NCBI RefSeq assembly: GCF_024584435.1
Contig: NZ_CP102197.1
Span: 372,001 to 436,000, forward strand
Direction: 5' to 3'
Length of the DNA: 64,000 nucleotides
Origin: Schaalia odontolytica
GTDB lineage: Bacteria > Actinomycetota > Actinomycetes > Actinomycetales > Actinomycetaceae
The notes under the pieces are model-generated. The model had not been told where the DNA came from and did no database searches. It was given only the letters and a program-made list of their open reading frames with translations. The first letter of the stretch is position 1. Each line of letters begins with the position of its first letter. Made by a program: the position numbers and the translations under genes. This document shows positions 36,137 through 45,939 of this stretch, piece after piece.

Positions 36137-36777
36137 GCACCCAGCCCTATTTCGAGGCGGTCGCCCGCCAGATGCCGCAGGCGCGCTACGTGCTTCCGGA
36201 CTTCGAGGAGCGCACGGCCTACGGTTTCCGCCGTCAGAACCCCTACACCAAGCTCTTCGAGGACCGCATCGTGTTTCTCGGGGTGCAGGTGGACGACGCG
36301 AGCGCCGACGATGTGATGGCCCAGCTGCTGGTCCTGGAGTCCCAGGACCCCGATTCGCTGATCACCATGTACATCAACAGCCCTGGCGGGTCGTTCACGG
36401 CGCTCACCGCGATCTACGACACGATGCAGTACATCAAGCCGCAGATCCAGACGGTGTGCCTGGGCCAGGCAGCGTCGGCTGCGGCCGTCCTCCTCGCGGC
36501 CGGTTCGCCCGGCAAGCGCCTCGCGCTGCCCAACGCGCGTGTCCTCATCCACCAGCCCGCGATGGAGGGCATGCAGGGCCAGGCCTCGGACATTCAGATT
36601 GTGGCCGACGAGATCGACCGCATGCGCGCCTGGCTGGAAGACACCATCTCGAAGCACTCGGGCAAGCCCGTCGAGCAGGTGCGTCGCGACATTGAGCGTG
36701 ACAAGATCCTCACCGCTCCCCAGGCTGCGGAGTACGGTCTGATTGACCAGGTGCTCGAGTCCCGCAAGGCCCTCTGA
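36133..36777 (+). CDS. clpP2: ATP-dependent Clp protease proteolytic subunit 2
   Basis: 214 residues. Nucleophile serine in '[16 protein letters not shown]', histidine in 'RVLIHQPAM', and '[20 protein letters not shown]'. The longer N-terminus with '[17 protein letters not shown]' is typical of ClpP2. Start codon overlaps the clpP1 stop (atga), giving coupled synthesis of the two subunits, which assemble together and receive substrates from ClpX or ClpC. Confidence 0.96.
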   Translation: MSTQPYFEAVARQMPQARYVLPDFEERTAYGFRRQNPYTKLFEDRIVFLGVQVDDASADDVMAQLLVLESQDPDSLITMYINSPGGSFTALTAIYDTMQYIKPQIQTVCLGQAASAAAVLLAAGSPGKRLALPNARVLIHQPAMEGMQGQASDIQIVADEIDRMRAWLEDTISKHSGKPVEQVRRDIERDKILTAPQAAEYGLIDQVLESRKAL

Positions 36778-37001
36778 GTCGGCTGAATCTGACCGGGCCG
36801 TGGCCACCTGGCGCCCGTGGGTGTGAAGGTGGCGCGGCCTCGTCATATCAGCGAATACCGGTGTTTCGTTATTGGGTGAACATTTTGTAACAATGCGCGT
36901 GCCTCGCTGGATTTCTTGCAGATGTGCACTAGGTTATTTCCTAGCAAGCGCGCACGCGCATCCGACCGAACGGATAACCGTTCAACCCCCTGGGAGGTCT
37001 C

Positions 37002-38261
37002 GTGGCCCGTCTGACTGATGGTGCGGAGCTGCTCAAGTGCTCTTTCTGTGGAAAGAGTCAGAAGCAGGTGCGCAAGCTCATTGGAGGATCCGGTGCGTAC
37101 ATCTGCGATGAGTGCATCGAGCTGTGCAACGAGATCATCGAGGAGGAGCTGGGCGCCCAGCAGGTGACCTCGTCCGCGACCCCGCTTCCCAAGCCGCGCG
37201 AGATCAACGAGTTTCTCAACACGTGGGTGATCGGCCAGGACCGGGCCAAGCGTGCTTTGTCGGTGGCGGTCTACAACCACTACAAGCGCGTGCGTTCGCG
37301 CGATGCGGGAAACGCCGAGGACATGCTCGGCACGAAGTCCAACATCTTGCTCCTGGGGCCCACGGGAACCGGTAAGACCCACCTGGCGCGCTGCCTGGCG
37401 CGCCTGCTGGATGTTCCCTTCGCGATCGTAGATGCCACCGCTCTGACCGAGGCCGGCTACGTGGGCGAGGACGTGGAGAATATCCTCCTGCGCCTCATCC
37501 AGGAGGCCGACGGCGATATCAAGAAGGCGGAGAAGGGCATTATCTACGTCGACGAGATCGACAAGATTGGTCGCAAGGCGGAGAACGCGTCTATCACCCG
37601 CGACGTGTCGGGCGAGGGCGTGCAGCAGGCACTTCTGAAGATCATCGAGGGCACGGTCGCGTCGGTTCCGCCCACCGGTGGGCGCAAGCACCCCCACCAG
37701 CAGTTCTTGGAGATCGACACCTCCGGGATTCTGTTCATCGCCGCCGGCGCTTTCGCGGGTATCGAGGACATCGTCAAGGCCCGCCTGGGTCGGCGCTCCA
37801 CGGGCTTCGGCTCAGAATTGAAGAGCGCCTCGGAAATGGGTGATCTCTACGAGGCCGTCAGCGCCGAGGACCTGCATAAGTTCGGCATGATTCCCGAGTT
37901 CATCGGCCGACTGCCCATCCTGACCTCTACGAAGGAGCTCACCGAGGAGGACCTCGTGCGAGTCCTCACGGAGCCGTCGAACTCTCTCGTGCGCCAGTAC
38001 CAGCACCTCTTTGACCTGGACGGTATCGACCTGGAGTTCACCCACGAGGCGCTCCTGGCGATTGCGGCGCGCGCGAACGAACGCAAGACGGGCGCGCGAG
38101 GCCTGTCCTCGATCATGGAGGCGACCCTCTCGGACCTCATGTTCGACCTGCCGAGTCGAGACGACGTTGCCCGCGTGGTCATCACCCGCGACCTGGTGGA
38201 GGGCGTCGGAGCCGCCGAGCTCTACCCGGAGCGTTCTTCGGAAGGCAAACGCAGCGCCTGA
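37002..38261 (+). CDS. clpX: ATP-dependent Clp protease ATP-binding subunit ClpX
   Basis: 419 residues. The N-terminal zinc-binding domain has four cysteines ('CSFCGKSQ' and 'ICDECIELC'), followed by Walker A '[17 protein letters not shown]', pore loop '[11 protein letters not shown]', Walker B '[10 protein letters not shown]' and the RKH-like/sensor segments of the AAA+ module. It unfolds proteins and feeds ClpP1P2. GTG start after 'gggaggtct'. The 224-base gap after clpP2 suggests its own promoter. Confidence 0.96.
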   Translation: MARLTDGAELLKCSFCGKSQKQVRKLIGGSGAYICDECIELCNEIIEEELGAQQVTSSATPLPKPREINEFLNTWVIGQDRAKRALSVAVYNHYKRVRSRDAGNAEDMLGTKSNILLLGPTGTGKTHLARCLARLLDVPFAIVDATALTEAGYVGEDVENILLRLIQEADGDIKKAEKGIIYVDEIDKIGRKAENASITRDVSGEGVQQALLKIIEGTVASVPPTGGRKHPHQQFLEIDTSGILFIAAGAFAGIEDIVKARLGRRSTGFGSELKSASEMGDLYEAVSAEDLHKFGMIPEFIGRLPILTSTKELTEEDLVRVLTEPSNSLVRQYQHLFDLDGIDLEFTHEALLAIAARANERKTGARGLSSIMEATLSDLMFDLPSRDDVARVVITRDLVEGVGAAELYPERSSEGKRSA

Positions 38262-38306
38262 GTCCTCCCGGTAGACTGAGAAGCAGTCGGGGAGAGCGAG
38301 GTAGGC

Positions 38307-38663
38307 ATGGACCAGCGTGAGGAGGCGCGGGCGGCGGCGCGCGCCGATCGGGGTGTGGAGGGAGTTCCCGCCGAGCTCGCCGACGCGCGCGCGACGATCG
38401 ATAACATCGATGCCGCTCTCATCCACATTCTTGCCGAGCGATTCCGCTGCACCCAGCGCGTCGGGCACATCAAGGCACGGCTGAACCTCCCGCCGGCGGA
38501 CCCCGCGCGCGAGGCTCGCCAGGTTGAGCGCCTGCGAGCGCTGGCGCTGTCCTCGGGCCTTGACCCCGACTTCGCTGAGAAGTTCCTGGGCTTCATGGTG
38601 CGCGAGGTGATCCGCCACCACGAGGACATCAAGGCCGAGTACGACGAGGGTGCCGCCCTCTGA
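38307..38663 (+). CDS. Chorismate mutase (AroQ type)
   Basis: 118 residues, all-helical AroQ domain: 'IDNIDAALIHILAERFRCTQRVGHIK' region (first catalytic helix with the arginine and lysine residues) and 'FAEKFLGFMVREVIRHHEDI' (last helix). It should convert chorismate to prephenate for phenylalanine/tyrosine synthesis. The N-terminal ~25 residues are an extra alanine/arginine-rich stretch. It is a free-standing domain without DAHP synthase or prephenate dehydratase. Confidence 0.88.
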   Translation: MDQREEARAAARADRGVEGVPAELADARATIDNIDAALIHILAERFRCTQRVGHIKARLNLPPADPAREARQVERLRALALSSGLDPDFAEKFLGFMVREVIRHHEDIKAEYDEGAAL

Positions 38664-38853
38664 TCAGGGCATCTTCACTGACCCGAGTTAGTTTGGCGAG
38701 GCGCAGGCTCCCTCTTCGTCGAAAGAACCGCTAGTTGTCTGATGAAACTCTGCGCGGCTTCCCCGATAGTTTTCAGGTAGCTTCCAGCCTCGTGGTCTGT
38801 AATCTATCCAGGCAGTGAGAACCACAGCCCCGAGCAGTCCATAAGGAGTTTCG

Positions 38854-39324
38854 ATGAAGAATCGCGCGCACGTGCGCGGCCTGGCCATTATCGCCATCAC
38901 CCTGGCGGCGGCCCTCAGCGCATGCGGATCGACCTCGTCCACGACGAGCGGCCAGAAGAACAACCCGTCGGCGTCGTCCTCGAACGCGGCGAGCCAGGAT
39001 GCGAACCTGATTTTCGCCCAGTGCATGCGGGAAAAGGGCTTCGACGTGCCCGACACCGGTCTGACCCCCGACAACGCGAAGGACACGTCCGCAGGATTTA
39101 ACGCTGCCGTCAACGAGTGCATGGCAAAGACCGATGGCCTCACGGGGCAGGATGACCTGACGAAGGACCCGGCCGCGCGCGACGCTCTCGTCAAGGGAGC
39201 CCAGTGCCTGCGCGACCTCGGCTACAACGTGAAGGACCCGGAGCCGGGCAAGGGCGTGGACATCCAGGACGTTCCGCAGGATGCCCTCAACAAGTGCTTC
39301 GGCAACCCGGGAGGTAGCAAGTGA
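38854..39324 (+). CDS. Lipoprotein, start of a MacAB-like operon
   Basis: 156 residues: signal peptide ending in lipobox 'AALSACGS' (Cys ~24), a serine/threonine/asparagine-rich linker, and a small domain with four cysteines ('FAQCMREKGFDVPD', 'NECMAK', 'QCLRDLGYNV', 'KCFGN') that may form two disulfides. No known function. Its stop overlaps the next gene by 4 bases, so it belongs to the export operon and may be an accessory surface part. Confidence 0.78.
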   Translation: MKNRAHVRGLAIIAITLAAALSACGSTSSTTSGQKNNPSASSSNAASQDANLIFAQCMREKGFDVPDTGLTPDNAKDTSAGFNAAVNECMAKTDGLTGQDDLTKDPAARDALVKGAQCLRDLGYNVKDPEPGKGVDIQDVPQDALNKCFGNPGGSK

Positions 39325-40409
39325 CCGTTGCTTGTTCCTCGCGCCTCGTGGCCGCCCTCGCCATGGTCGCCGTCGGCGCTGTGACGCTGTCGGCGTGCTC
39401 CGGGGGCAGCGCCGACGCGCAGACCCCCCAGTCTTTCGACGGTGCGACCGCAACCATCACCCGCGGCGACCTGTCGGGCGAGACCGCCGTCCAGGGAAAC
39501 CTGCACTACGCGGACTCCTACGACCTTAAAAGCGCCTTCACCGGAGTGATCACGGCACTGCCGACGCCCGGCACGACCCTCGAGCAGGGGTCGCACGTGT
39601 ACACCGTCGCGGGCAACAGCGCCTACCTGCTGCACGGCGCCACCCCCGCGTGGCGCGACTTCTCTGAGGGAATGAGCGACGGCGCTGACGTCAAGCAGCT
39701 GGAGACCGCCCTGTCCGAGCTCGGCTACTTCCAGGCCACCCCCAACGAGCACTTCGACTGGAACACGATCGCGGCGATCAAGCGCTGGCAGAAGGCCCTC
39801 GGGCTCACGCAGGACGGCACCCTCCCCCTGGGCACCGTGCTCTTTGCCCCCGAGGACGTGCGGGTCGGCGCCCTGAAGTCCCGCGTCGGAGACACCGCGA
39901 CGCCCGAGACCGAGCTCTTTGCGGCCTCGTCCTCGCGCCAGGTCATCTCCGCCAACCTCAAGCTCTCTGACCAGAGCCTGGGAGTCGTCGGTACCAAGGT
40001 CACGATTCGCCTCCCGGGCGCTGCCTCGACCACGACCGGGACGATCACGTCGGTGGAGCCGCCCCGGGACAAGCCCGGCGAGGAGGGCACCAAGGAGAAA
40101 TCGAAGGAAAGCAGCGGTGAACGCATCATCCCGATCACCGTCACCCCCGATGACACCGAGGCCCTGGAGGGAACCCAGGAGGCGTCCGTCTCGCTGGGAA
40201 TCACCTCGCAGACGCGCACGAATGTGCTCTCGGTGCCCCTGGGCGCTCTCGTTGCCCTGACCACCGACCAGTTCGGCGTTGAGGTTGTTGATGACAACGG
40301 TCAGGTGCGCCGCGTCCCCGTCACCGTCGGCCTGTTCGCGGGCGACCGCGTCGAGATCAGCGGCGAGGGACTCGCCGAAGGCCAGCGCGTGGTGGTGCCC
40401 AACAGATGA
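39321..40409 (+). CDS. Periplasmic-adaptor-like lipoprotein with peptidoglycan-binding domain
   Basis: 362 residues. Signal peptide with lipobox 'VTLSACSG' (Cys ~28), barrel/lipoyl halves before and after a PG_binding_1-like domain at ~110-165 ('[19 protein letters not shown]', '[14 protein letters not shown]'), and a C-terminal MacA/HlyD-type domain ('[12 protein letters not shown]'). This insertion of a wall-binding domain into an adaptor is usual in actinobacterial MacA-like proteins. It should link the ABC exporter encoded downstream to the cell wall. Overlaps of 4 bases at both ends. Confidence 0.85.
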   Translation: MTVACSSRLVAALAMVAVGAVTLSACSGGSADAQTPQSFDGATATITRGDLSGETAVQGNLHYADSYDLKSAFTGVITALPTPGTTLEQGSHVYTVAGNSAYLLHGATPAWRDFSEGMSDGADVKQLETALSELGYFQATPNEHFDWNTIAAIKRWQKALGLTQDGTLPLGTVLFAPEDVRVGALKSRVGDTATPETELFAASSSRQVISANLKLSDQSLGVVGTKVTIRLPGAASTTTGTITSVEPPRDKPGEEGTKEKSKESSGERIIPITVTPDDTEALEGTQEASVSLGITSQTRTNVLSVPLGALVALTTDQFGVEVVDDNGQVRRVPVTVGLFAGDRVEISGEGLAEGQRVVVPNR

Positions 40410-41098
40410 GTCACATCCTGCAATTGACCGACGTGCACCGGTCCTTCGGCAGTCCGCCCGTGCACGCTTGCAACGGAGTGTCCCTGAGCGTTGACGAGGG
40501 CGAGTTCGTCGCCATCGTGGGCCCGTCCGGCTCCGGCAAGTCCACCCTACTCAACCTAATTGGGACCCTGGACAGGCCCAGCTCGGGCACCGTGAGCATC
40601 AGCGGCATGGACGTGTCGTCCCTAAGCGACACCGACCTGTCGGGGGTGCGCTCGAACCTGATCGGCTTCGTCTTCCAGCAGTTCCACCTCACGCAGGGAG
40701 TTCCCGCCATCGATAATGTGGCCGACGGCCTGCTCTACCGGGGAGTGCCCCGGGCCCGCAGGCGCGAGGCGGCACGCGAGGCGCTGACCCGCGTGGGACT
40801 CGGACACCGCATGGACCACAAGCCGCACCAGATGTCGGGCGGTGAACGCCAGCGTGTCGCCATCGCCAGGGCCATCATCGGGCACCCCGCCCTGCTGCTG
40901 GCCGACGAGCCAACCGGCAACCTCGACTCGCGTTCGGGCGCGTCCATCGTCGCCCTCCTGCGTGAGCTCAACGAGGCCGGCACCACGATCATCGTGATCA
41001 CCCACGACAACGAACTGGCGGCGTCTCTGCCGCGGCAGATCGCCATCCGTGACGGACAACTTGTATCGGACTCAGCGCACCCGGGAGGTAAGCCATGA
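40406..41098 (+). CDS. ABC transporter ATP-binding protein (MacB/LolD type)
   Basis: 230 residues. Walker A '[16 protein letters not shown]', signature '[17 protein letters not shown]', Walker B '[16 protein letters not shown]' and the H-loop '[10 protein letters not shown]'. The '[17 protein letters not shown]' region is that of the MacB/LolD group, whose partner is an FtsX-like permease rather than a classic exporter. It overlaps both neighbours by 4 bases. Confidence 0.94.
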   Translation: MSHILQLTDVHRSFGSPPVHACNGVSLSVDEGEFVAIVGPSGSGKSTLLNLIGTLDRPSSGTVSISGMDVSSLSDTDLSGVRSNLIGFVFQQFHLTQGVPAIDNVADGLLYRGVPRARRREAAREALTRVGLGHRMDHKPHQMSGGERQRVAIARAIIGHPALLLADEPTGNLDSRSGASIVALLRELNEAGTTIIVITHDNELAASLPRQIAIRDGQLVSDSAHPGGKP

Positions 41099-42303
41099 CG
41101 AGTAAGAAAAGCTCGCGCACCGCGCGCTCCAGCTTGCGTGCCAGCGACATCGGCCGCCTGGGCCTGACCGGCCTGCGCTCGCGTCCCATGCGAGCCGTCC
41201 TGTCCGCCCTGGGTATCGCCATCGGTATCGCCGCGATGGTCGGCGTCGTCGGGGTCTCCTCCTCCTCGCAGGCCCGCCTGCAGGAACAGCTGCGCGCGTT
41301 GGGCACGAACATGCTCACGGCGCGCAGCGGGGCAGACCTGTCGGGCACGGACCTCGTGCTGCCGGAGGACTCGGTGGGCAGGACCCGGATGATTCCGGGC
41401 GTCACCTCCGCGGCCTCCACGTCGACCCTGACGGGAGTGTCCGTCTACCGCTCGCGCCTGTCCGACCCGAACGCGACCGGTGGAACCCTCACGATGGCCG
41501 CCGACACGAATCTCCTCGACGTGGTCTCGGGCACGATGAAGAGCGGAGTGTGGCTCAACGATGCGACGGCCCACTACCCGGGTGTCGTCCTCGGGTCTAA
41601 GGCCGCCCAGCTCCTGGGCGTGGTCGAACCCGGCACCCAGGTGTGGCTCGGGGGAACGTCCTTCACGGTCCTGGGCATCATGAACCACCTGCCCCTCGCC
41701 GAGGAGCTCGACAACGCCGCGCTGATCGGCATTCCCGCCGCCAAGGCGCAGTTCGGCAAGGGATCGACGCCCACCGCGATCTACGAGCGCTCCGAGGAGT
41801 CCCAAGTGGAGACCGTGCGTTCGCTCCTGGGGCCCACGCTCGCCCCTCAGGGATCCACGGGCCTGAAGGTGTCGCGCCCCTCGGACGCGCTGGCGGCGCA
41901 GAACGCGGCCGATCAGACGCTGACGACGCTGCTCGCCGGTGTCGGCTCGATCGCCCTCCTCGTCGGCGGCATCGGCGTGGCCAACACGATGATCATCTCC
42001 GTTCTGGAACGACGCAAGGAGATCGGCTTGCGCCGGTCCCTGGGGGCTAAGCGCTCCCACATCACGGTTCAGTTCCTGGCCGAAGCGCTGATCCTGTCCT
42101 TCCTCGGTGGCGTCGCCGGCTGCCTCATCGGCGCCGGTGTCACCTGGGGCATGTGTCTGGCCTACGGCTGGCCTCCCACCCTCCACTGGTGGGTGATCGC
42201 TGCGGGCCTGGGCGCCACTCTCCTCATCGGCGCCGTCGCGGGCCTCTACCCCGCAATCCGAGCGGCACGCACGCCGCCCACCGCGGCTCTGGCCTCCCAG
42301 TAG
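41095..42303 (+). CDS. ABC transporter permease (MacB/FtsX type)
   Basis: 402 residues: one N-terminal helix ('[20 protein letters not shown]'), a ~220-residue extracytoplasmic MacB-PCD-like domain, then three helices of the FtsX fold ('[23 protein letters not shown]' marks the cytoplasmic turn). Mechanotransmission-type exporter that works with the adaptor and ATPase upstream, probably for a peptide, antibiotic or lipoprotein-linked substrate that cannot be named. Confidence 0.92.
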   Translation: MTSKKSSRTARSSLRASDIGRLGLTGLRSRPMRAVLSALGIAIGIAAMVGVVGVSSSSQARLQEQLRALGTNMLTARSGADLSGTDLVLPEDSVGRTRMIPGVTSAASTSTLTGVSVYRSRLSDPNATGGTLTMAADTNLLDVVSGTMKSGVWLNDATAHYPGVVLGSKAAQLLGVVEPGTQVWLGGTSFTVLGIMNHLPLAEELDNAALIGIPAAKAQFGKGSTPTAIYERSEESQVETVRSLLGPTLAPQGSTGLKVSRPSDALAAQNAADQTLTTLLAGVGSIALLVGGIGVANTMIISVLERRKEIGLRRSLGAKRSHITVQFLAEALILSFLGGVAGCLIGAGVTWGMCLAYGWPPTLHWWVIAAGLGATLLIGAVAGLYPAIRAARTPPTAALASQ

Positions 42304-42321
42304 GGCCGAGCCTGCAACGAC

Positions 42322-42380
42322 AAGGCCGTGGCCGTCTCGCACCTCTCCGCTCGGGGGGGGTAGGCGAGACGGCCACGGCC
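42322..42380. terminator. Convergent terminator
   Basis: Long stem ggccgtggccgtctcgc/gcgagacggccacggcc with a 23-base loop containing a run of eight G, between the exporter operon and fadD-like gene. Confidence 0.8.
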
Positions 42381-42390
42381 ATATGTGCGG

Positions 42391-44271
42391 CTAGTGCTGG
42401 ACGGGTCCTCCGTAGAGCTCGTCAATGACGGAGGCGAGGCGGGCCGTGGCCTCGGCGCGCTTGACCTTCAGGGAGGGGGTGAGCAGGCCGTTGGCCTCCG
42501 TGAAGTCGGTGGAGAGGACCTTGATCTTGCGGATCGACTCGGCACGCGACACGTGCTCGTTCGCCGCGGCTACCGCCTTCTCCAGTGAGGCGAGGACCTC
42601 GACGTTGGAGGAGGCCTCGGCCACGCTCATGGGAGGTAGGGAGTGCGCGGCCAGCCAGTCGGGCAGCATCTCGGCGTCCAGGGTGATGAGGGCTGCGACG
42701 AAGGGCCTCTGGTCTCCCACGACGAGGACCTGGGAGATGAGGGGGTGGGAGCGCATTGGGTTCTCTAGGGACGCGGGGGCCACGTTCTTGCCTCCGGCCG
42801 TGACGATGATGTCCTTGGCGCGCCCCGTGATGGACACGTAGCCGTCGCGGTCCAGGGATCCCAGGTCGCCGGTGCGGAACCATCCGTCGTCGGTGAAACA
42901 GGCGGCCGTGGCGCCCGGGTCGTTGTTGTAGCCCTGGAAGACGCTGGGGCCCTTGAGGAGGATCTCACCGTCGTCGCTGACCTTGAAGGACATGGGTGGC
43001 AGCGCGGGGCCGACGGTGCTGATCTTGGACAGGCGGGGGGTGTTGACGGAGACGGGGCCGACCGTTTCGGTCAGCCCGTAGCCCTCCAGCACGGGGATGC
43101 CGACGCCCCGGTATAAGTGGGCGAGCCAGGTCGCCAGGGGAGCGCCCCCGGAGATGATGTAGTCGGCGTTTCCGCCCACGAGGCGGATGATCTGCTGGTA
43201 GACGAGCTTGTCGGCCAGGGCGTGCTGGGCCTTCAGGGATGCGGAGGGGCCCTCGTCGGTGTCCAGGGCGCGCGAGTAGGCGATCGCGACCTTGGCCGCC
43301 CAACGGAACACCTTGCGCTTGGGGCCGCGCGACTTCGTGTCGGCGGAGTTGTAGATCTTCTCCAGGACGCGCGGCACGACCAGGAGGTAGCTGGGCCGGA
43401 ACGAGGCCAGGTCGGGCAGGAGGTTCTTGATGTTGGGGGCGTGGCCCATGACGCCGTTGCCGCTGATCTGGAAGACCTGCAGGAAGCGGGCGAACACGTG
43501 GGCGAGGGGCAAGAAGAGGAGGAGACGCGAGGTGGCGCCTGCCGCGATCTCGGGCATCCACGCGTGGGCGTTGAGGCACAGGTTCGTGAAGTTCTCGTGG
43601 GACAGGACCGTGCCCTTGGGGGTGCCCGTCGTACCCGACGTGTACACGATGGTGGAGATGTCGTCCTTGGTGAGGGCCTCAGAGCGGGCGACAACTTGGT
43701 CGCGGGGCGTGGTGGCGCCCTCGGCGATGAGGGTGTCGATGGCCTCGGAGTCCAGGGAGAGGACCTCCGTGCTGTCTCTTCCTTCGCGTTCGGCTGCGGT
43801 GCGCACGATCTCCGCCATGGACACCGTCTCGGTGACGACCAGGTCGACGTCGGCGTCGGTGAGGACGTGGGCGACCTGATCGATGGAGCTGGTCTCGTAG
43901 ATGGGGACGGGGATGAGGGCGGCGGCCCAGCACGCGAAGTCCAGGAGCGTCCACTCGTAGCGGGTGCGGCTCATGATGGCGACGCGCCCTCCGGGCTGCA
44001 GGCCGCGGGCGATGAGGCCGGCGGCCACGGACTGGACCTCGTCGTAGAACTCGCGTGCCGTCACCGGCCGCCACGTGTCGCCCATCCCCACCTTGCGTAG
44101 GATGAGGGGGCGGGTGGCCCCGCGCTGGACGCGCTCCTTGAGGAGGCGCGGAATCGTCGTGTGCTCGTCCACTCGCACGAGGACGGGCGCGTGCCATTCC
44201 AGCGCCCCGGTGGTCGTCTCGGTCGGCGTTGTTTTTTCGTCGTTGGACGAGGCCGGGGTGTTGGTCGACAT
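42391..44271 (-). CDS. Long-chain fatty-acid--CoA ligase (AMP-forming)
   Basis: 626 residues of the ANL superfamily. The AMP-binding motif is 'IVYTSGTTGTPKGTVLSHEN' (~205), then 'GYGLTETVGPVSVN' and 'DGWFRTGDLGSLDRDGYVSI', with the C-terminal lysine domain 'DIIVTAGGKNVAPASLENPM'. This is the FadD15/long-chain type common in actinobacteria. The start at 44271 has 'cagggag' upstream; the N-terminal ~25 residues are low complexity. Role: fatty-acid activation for turnover or lipid synthesis. Confidence 0.94.
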   Translation of the reverse strand: MSTNTPASSNDEKTTPTETTTGALEWHAPVLVRVDEHTTIPRLLKERVQRGATRPLILRKVGMGDTWRPVTAREFYDEVQSVAAGLIARGLQPGGRVAIMSRTRYEWTLLDFACWAAALIPVPIYETSSIDQVAHVLTDADVDLVVTETVSMAEIVRTAAEREGRDSTEVLSLDSEAIDTLIAEGATTPRDQVVARSEALTKDDISTIVYTSGTTGTPKGTVLSHENFTNLCLNAHAWMPEIAAGATSRLLLFLPLAHVFARFLQVFQISGNGVMGHAPNIKNLLPDLASFRPSYLLVVPRVLEKIYNSADTKSRGPKRKVFRWAAKVAIAYSRALDTDEGPSASLKAQHALADKLVYQQIIRLVGGNADYIISGGAPLATWLAHLYRGVGIPVLEGYGLTETVGPVSVNTPRLSKISTVGPALPPMSFKVSDDGEILLKGPSVFQGYNNDPGATAACFTDDGWFRTGDLGSLDRDGYVSITGRAKDIIVTAGGKNVAPASLENPMRSHPLISQVLVVGDQRPFVAALITLDAEMLPDWLAAHSLPPMSVAEASSNVEVLASLEKAVAAANEHVSRAESIRKIKVLSTDFTEANGLLTPSLKVKRAEATARLASVIDELYGGPVQH

Positions 44272-44436
44272 GCGTGCTCCCTGGAGTTTCGGCGGGAACG
44301 CCACGAAGCCTGTGAGGCCGTGGCGTCGTTGCTGTTACCCGCTATCCTACGCTCCCGTAGGGTGGGGGAGGGGGAGCGTCCTTCGGGGTAGCTGCCTGTG
44401 TTCGCAGTGGCAGGGTAGAGCAAACCTGCGTAGGCA

Positions 44437-45069
44437 CTAGTCCAGGCCGAGCTCGGCCTTCACCTCGTCGAGCGTGGAGACCCCGTCCGGGTGCTCCTCG
44501 TAGTCCCGCACGGTCTGCTTGAGCTGCTCGTTGAGCTGCTCGAACGGATGCCCAGGCGTCGGGTTGTTGGCGTAGCGCCGGAACTCTTCGAGGAAGGAAT
44601 CAGCGAGCTGGCCATCGTCTGCCGTGCGCTCGCGGACGGTGGGCGGCTGCGCACCAGCTGCAACTGCCTCGGCGGCTGCGACTTCGTGTTCCTTGGGACG
44701 CCAGAACGACGTGATGTCCTGCTTCTCTGCGAGCTGGTGCTGAATGAAGGCATCAAGGAGTTCGTAGTCGAAGGGCTTGTTCCAGGGTTGGCGTGCGAAC
44801 ATCTCTCCGAAGTCCGTGCCTCGCTCGCGCATGATCGGCTCGAAGCGGATCATGGTGGCACGCTCGGGTGCCATCGCCATGTGCTTGGAGGCTGCCGAGA
44901 ACCCGATGATGTAGGTGCCGTGATGTGTGAACATCGGCTGATTCCACGCGATGCGCAGCTCGAGCTCCGGGTAGGTGAGCCCCACCCACACCAGCACGTC
45001 CAGTATTTGTGCCCGATTGTCGTCGTTGGGGATGGTCGCCAGGAACTCGACGAGCGTCTTGATTGCCAT
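44437..45069 (-). CDS. DUF1801 (YdhG/iron-chaperone-like) protein with C-terminal extension
   Basis: 210 residues. The N-terminal ~120 residues ('RIAWNQPMFTHHGTYIIGFSAASKHMAMAPE') match the DUF1801/YdhG family, some members of which are described as frataxin-like iron chaperones. After an alanine-rich linker (~130-150) comes a charged C-terminal part ending 'LDEVKAELGLD', which is not part of the usual domain and resembles the tail of small antitoxin-like proteins; that likeness is weak. TAGGGT 6 bases before the ATG supports the start. Confidence 0.75.
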   Translation of the reverse strand: MAIKTLVEFLATIPNDDNRAQILDVLVWVGLTYPELELRIAWNQPMFTHHGTYIIGFSAASKHMAMAPERATMIRFEPIMRERGTDFGEMFARQPWNKPFDYELLDAFIQHQLAEKQDITSFWRPKEHEVAAAEAVAAGAQPPTVRERTADDGQLADSFLEEFRRYANNPTPGHPFEQLNEQLKQTVRDYEEHPDGVSTLDEVKAELGLD

Positions 45070-45075
45070 GGCTTC

Positions 45076-45081
45076 ACCCTA
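45076..45081 (-). promoter_or_regulatory. -10-like hexamer of leaderless DUF1801 gene
   Basis: TAGGGT on the minus strand, six bases before the ATG at 45069. Confidence 0.5.
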
Positions 45082-45143
45082 GGTCGTCAACGTGCAGATC
45101 ACCCGCGTGTAGCGCTGTGTCTTTCAACGCTGGAGACAGACAA

Positions 45144-45177
45144 GGGGGCCGCCCGTGGTTTCCCACGGGCGGCCCCC
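45144..45177. terminator. Strong hairpin left of the AT-rich island
   Basis: Perfect 15-base stem gggggccgcccgtgg/ccacgggcggccccc, 4-base loop. No intact gene ends here now; 13 bases to the right lies a sequence like the valS stop region (45191-45207), so it may be the original valS terminator cut off by island insertion. Confidence 0.65.
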
Positions 45178-45190
45178 AGCAGCCTAACGC

Positions 45191-45207
45191 TCAGCCCTTG
45201 TGCATGG
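45191..45207. repeat. Left copy of imperfect direct repeat flanking the island
   Basis: tcagcccttgtgcatgg here and tcagcccttgcgcttgg at 47771-47787 (over the valS stop codon) agree at 15 of 17 bases in the same orientation, 2580 bases apart. They bracket the AT-rich island and could be remnants of an attachment-site duplication. Confidence 0.5.
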
Positions 45208-45254
45208 TCGTCTAAAAGTGGGTGTCTAGGTTCTAGTGGCGGTTGTAACGGATC

Positions 45255-45500
45255 TTGGTGAAGGAGTTCGTTGTGGCTGGTGTTGGTCGTGTTTTTCAGG
45301 GGGTTGAGTACCCCTCCCGTCGTGAGGCGTGTCAGGCTCGACATCGGGAGTATATACGGGCTTTGGCTGATGGTTTGAACTTCACGCAGGCAGCTCATGC
45401 TGTTGGGGTCTCGATGCAGGCGGGTAAAGTCTGGCGTATTGGTGGTACTCGTTTCAATCGGCAATTTGCCACACGCCTCCTAGCTCAGGGAGTGCACTGA
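45255..45500 (+). mobile_element. Decayed N-terminal fragment of an IS30-type transposase
   Basis: The start 'VAGVGRVFQGVEYPSRREA' and 'FTQAAHAVGVSMQAGKVWR' resemble the N-terminal helix-turn-helix of actinobacterial IS30 transposases. After 'GKVWR' the sequence drifts ('IGGTRFNRQF' where NGRTRS-like residues are expected) and stops; the DDE catalytic part is missing. No terminal inverted repeats were resolved. Confidence 0.65.
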
Positions 45501-45939
45501 TCTGGCGGGGTGTGGTGCCCCTGGGACAAAACAGCAATCATGCGGTGGCGAAGGACCTCATTACAATCCAACAGGCGCTTCTTCGGATGATATCTGGCAG
45601 CACAGGCGGTTTGCCAGCTTCCTCGGCCCGATATGCCCCGTCAGAACCCGCATGACGGGCAATCTCACGGCATGCCACCGAAGGGCAACGCCCAATCAAA
45701 TGAGCTATGCACACCTGGACAAACCAGCACCCAAACGTGCCGTGATCACCGCGCTATCATCAACACCAAGCAGCCTACGACAGCCCATGAACAGGCTCCA
45801 AAGAGCGCCGTCGCCAGACATATTGCTTGTGCCCTATGGTGCGGTCATGTATCTGATGGTGACGGAGTCGATTTGCGGTAACTGTAAAACGGAGGTAGGG
45901 TAAATTGAATCCGCGTCGAAGTGGCTTAAGGAGGAGCTT
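45501..45939. other. Gene-free stretch between IS remnant and OLD gene
   Basis: About 440 bases of mixed composition, falling in GC toward the right. Short open frames near 45633-45903 show no recognisable domain or good start. The right end holds 'aaggaggag' at 45929-45937, the ribosome binding site of the next gene. Confidence 0.6.
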
